Shown here in pieces: positions 5,916 through 7,891 of a stretch of DNA of 7,891 nucleotides. A program made the translations under genes and the position numbers. The notes below the pieces were generated by a model. That model saw nothing but the letters and a program-made list of their open reading frames with translations, was not told the origin of the DNA and made no database searches. Where the stretch lies: contig SKID01000301.1 of assembly GCA_007116605.1 (NCBI GenBank), forward strand, positions 1 through 7,891, in the 5' to 3' direction. Each line of letters starts with the position of its first letter. Positions within the stretch are counted from its first letter, which is position 1. This stretch comes from Tissierellia bacterium (lineage in GTDB: Bacteria > Bacillota > Clostridia > Tissierellales > Dethiosulfatibacteraceae).

Positions 5916-7022
5916 TTGAAGAAATTAATTTTGATTATAGGAATGGCTAGCGTATTGATATTAGCTAGTTGCCAGCAAGAGACAACAGAAGTTGAAATAG
6001 AGGACAACTTTATTGCTGTGATTGTTGAACAAGTGATTAGGCAAGATTTATTTGTAACACACCAATTGAATGGTCGTGTGATTTCGAATAATGAGGCTTT
6101 TGTGATTTCGCCTATAGTAGCAGAAGTCAAAGAGATTTTTGCTGAAGAGGGTGAATGGGTTGAAAAAAATCAAGTTTTATTTCGCTTAGATGACAAGCAA
6201 ATACAACAGCAAATAGACCAGGCTAGATTAGCTTATGAAGCTGCTCAAGCCAACTTTAGAATGACTGAAGAACAGATAAGAAGCGCCCAAGAAGCTTTTC
6301 AGAGAGTCAAAGCATTGTACGAAGAAGGGATTGTTTCTAGAGCACAATATTTGCAGTCTGAATTAGCTGCGTCAGAAAAACCTTTAGAAGCCTTATCAAA
6401 AACGGTGGCACAAGCAGAGTTAGCTTATCGTCAAGTAAGAGACTTACTAGACAATACTTATATTCAATCACCTATGTCTGGACGTATTATTCAGATGAAT
6501 ATTCGTGAGGGTCAAATTGCATTAAATAGCCAAGCAGCTTTAATTTTAATGGATGATCAACAACTAGTCATCAATATGGGAGTGCCTGAAAGTCTGATTT
6601 CATCCATTGCAATCGGTCAAAATGCTACTGTAAGAGTGGGAGAGTTATTTTTTGACAGCGAAGCAAAAATCACTCACATTCAAAGGACGGTTGATCCCAA
6701 TAGCAATTTGTTTCCTGTAGAAATTGCGATAGAAAATAATGGAGATTTAAAAATAGGCATGTCTGCAAGAGTGGAATTAAAGACAGATATAAAAGAGGAT
6801 GTCATTTCTGTACCAGGATCATCTGTATTGCGTCGAGGAGATGAAAGAATTGTTTTTGTAGAACAAGAAGGGATAGCCATAGAGAGAAAGGTAGAGACAG
6901 GCTTAGATATTGGTACTAGAGTTGAAATTACTCATGGATTATCCGAAGATGAATGGGTTATTATAGTAGGTCAAAACTATGTGAGCTCAGGAAGCCTAGT
7001 TCGGGTTACAGGAGGCAGGTAG
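5916..7022 (+). CDS. RND efflux adaptor lipoprotein (HlyD/AcrA-like membrane fusion protein)
   Basis: A 368-residue membrane fusion protein. Residues 1-19 are a lipoprotein signal ending in the lipobox LASC (C19), so the protein is anchored on the outside of the cell membrane. Then come a first lipoyl/barrel-sandwich half (about 60-92; VKEIFAEEGEWVEKNQVLFRLD), an alpha-helical coiled-coil hairpin (about 93-178, with turn near KALYEEGIVSRAQY), the second lipoyl half (about 181-212; IQSPMSGRI), a beta-barrel (about 215-288) and a membrane-proximal domain (about 293-365). Length is normal for the family. It would link to the RND permease whose gene starts 1 base after this stop. Translation starts at TTG. 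The palindrome just upstream suggests repression by a TetR-type regulator. The substrate cannot be read from sequence. Family is sure. Confidence 0.93.
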   Translation: MKKLILIIGMASVLILASCQQETTEVEIEDNFIAVIVEQVIRQDLFVTHQLNGRVISNNEAFVISPIVAEVKEIFAEEGEWVEKNQVLFRLDDKQIQQQIDQARLAYEAAQANFRMTEEQIRSAQEAFQRVKALYEEGIVSRAQYLQSELAASEKPLEALSKTVAQAELAYRQVRDLLDNTYIQSPMSGRIIQMNIREGQIALNSQAALILMDDQQLVINMGVPESLISSIAIGQNATVRVGELFFDSEAKITHIQRTVDPNSNLFPVEIAIENNGDLKIGMSARVELKTDIKEDVISVPGSSVLRRGDERIVFVEQEGIAIERKVETGLDIGTRVEITHGLSEDEWVIIVGQNYVSSGSLVRVTGGR

Positions 7023-7023
7023 A

Positions 7024-7891
7024 ATGTTGGCAAAATTAGCAGTTCGTAGACCCATAGCAATATTGATGCTTGTTTTAATTATTATTCTGATGGGAGCCAT
7101 TTCCTTTGTGAGCATCCCAATAGACTTGCTTCCTTCCATTGAGTACCCAATTGCAGTGGTTTCAACAGCCTATACAGGAGTAGGTCCAGAAGAGATCGAA
7201 AATATGTTAACGAGACCTTTAGAAGGTGTATTAGCAACAGTTGAAAACATAGAATCTATACGATCTATTTCATCTGAAGGGAATTCACTGGTTATTTTGC
7301 AGTTCAATTTTGGTACAGATATGTCATTTGCAACTCTAGAGATGCGAGAAAAAATCGACTTGATAAGAGGTATTTTGCCTGATGATGCAGGGAATCCAAC
7401 AGTTTTCAAGTTTGATCCCAATGCAATTCCTATTATGTACTTAGCCATTGAAAGTCAAGGAGAATTATCGACTACACAAAATATCGCCCAAGATATCGTT
7501 AAAGCCAGATTAGAAAGGATTCCTGGTGTGGCTTCAGTAGATATTAGAGGTGGATTTCAAAAAGAAGTTCAAATTCAATTAAGACAAGATCAATTACTTC
7601 GTTATGGTCTCACTGTAGATAGGGTGGCACAGACTTTAGCAGCAGAAAATCTTAATTTGCCAGGTGGAAGTGTACAACAAGGTGATCGCAACATTACAGT
7701 GAGAACAGTAGGTTCTTATCAAAATATTGAAGATATCAAGGATACCCGCATACTACTGCCTAGAGGAGGCACTATACGCATCAGAGATATTGGTCAAGTC
7801 AATATTGTTGATAAAGAACGGAGTACCATTGCTAAACTCAATGGGGTTGAAACTTTAGAAATTAGCATCATGAAACAATCAGGCACCAACA
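7024..7891 (+). CDS. RND efflux permease, N-terminal part (runs off the window)
   Basis: The first 289 codons of a protein that normally has about 1,000 residues. It opens with MLAKLAVRRPIAILM and the first membrane span (about 10-30), followed by the porter region: IDLLPSIEYPIAVVSTAYTG, GPEEIENMLTRPLEG and EGNSLVILQFNFGTDM are standard AcrB/SwrC-type motifs. PGVASVDIRGG (167-177) and LRYGLTVDRVAQTL (192-205) mark the second porter subdomain and the entry to the docking region. AGGAGG (7010-7015) within the end of the adaptor gene lies 8 bases before the ATG, and only one base separates the two genes, so they are one operon. It is a proton-driven exporter of lipophilic compounds. The frame is open to the last base, so there is no sign of damage in the visible part. 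Confidence 0.94.
   Translation, partial: MLAKLAVRRPIAILMLVLIIILMGAISFVSIPIDLLPSIEYPIAVVSTAYTGVGPEEIENMLTRPLEGVLATVENIESIRSISSEGNSLVILQFNFGTDMSFATLEMREKIDLIRGILPDDAGNPTVFKFDPNAIPIMYLAIESQGELSTTQNIAQDIVKARLERIPGVASVDIRGGFQKEVQIQLRQDQLLRYGLTVDRVAQTLAAENLNLPGGSVQQGDRNITVRTVGSYQNIEDIKDTRILLPRGGTIRIRDIGQVNIVDKERSTIAKLNGVETLEISIMKQSGTN

Noticed and set aside
7170..7448. 92-codon open frame on the - strand.
   Set aside because: Antisense to conserved porter-domain codons of the RND permease; a shadow.

Overview
The window looks like chromosome of a low-GC, Gram-positive anaerobe of the Clostridia type. This rests on strong AGGAGG ribosome sites, AT-rich codon use, two lipobox lipoproteins (one of them an RND adaptor), and a rubredoxin-type zinc-ribbon protein. 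The genus is not determined. Nothing suggests a phage, transposon or CRISPR array.

Layout. (1) 68-448: a small secreted lipoprotein of unknown function, closed by an intrinsic terminator that begins inside its stop codon. (2) 613-5249: a tightly spaced five-gene + strand operon behind a recognisable promoter (530-558). It encodes an SLC13-type permease with two TrkA-C domains, a CstB-like persulfide dioxygenase/sulfurtransferase, two half-size YeeE/YedE (thiosulfate-transporter family) proteins, and a DUF1622 membrane protein. (3) 5250-5349: a short non-coding stretch with a hairpin, a 12-bp palindrome and a motif resembling the 3' end of 23S rRNA. It is followed by a nested bidirectional terminator (5350-5395). 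(4) 5409-5744 on the - strand: a small protein with a rubredoxin-like zinc ribbon and an unassigned helical tail. (5) 5882 to the window end: a perfect 14-bp TetR-style operator, then a TTG-started lipoprotein RND adaptor and the first 289 codons of an RND efflux permease, which runs off the window.

How the genes fit together. The central operon reads as a reactive-sulfur module. The CstB-like enzyme would convert persulfides to sulfite/thiosulfate or move sulfane sulfur. The paired YeeE halves, each carrying one signature cysteine, would form one channel for thiosulfate or a related species. The SLC13 permease would carry a sulfur oxyanion or other dianion. The DUF1622 protein has no known role but is part of the same transcription unit. 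The RND genes form an independent, probably drug- or lipophile-responsive, efflux unit.

The most interesting points are the composition of the sulfur operon in a probable anaerobe, the three extra cysteines in the helical tail of the rubredoxin-like protein, the unexplained structured intergenic stretch, and the orphan TetR-type operator.
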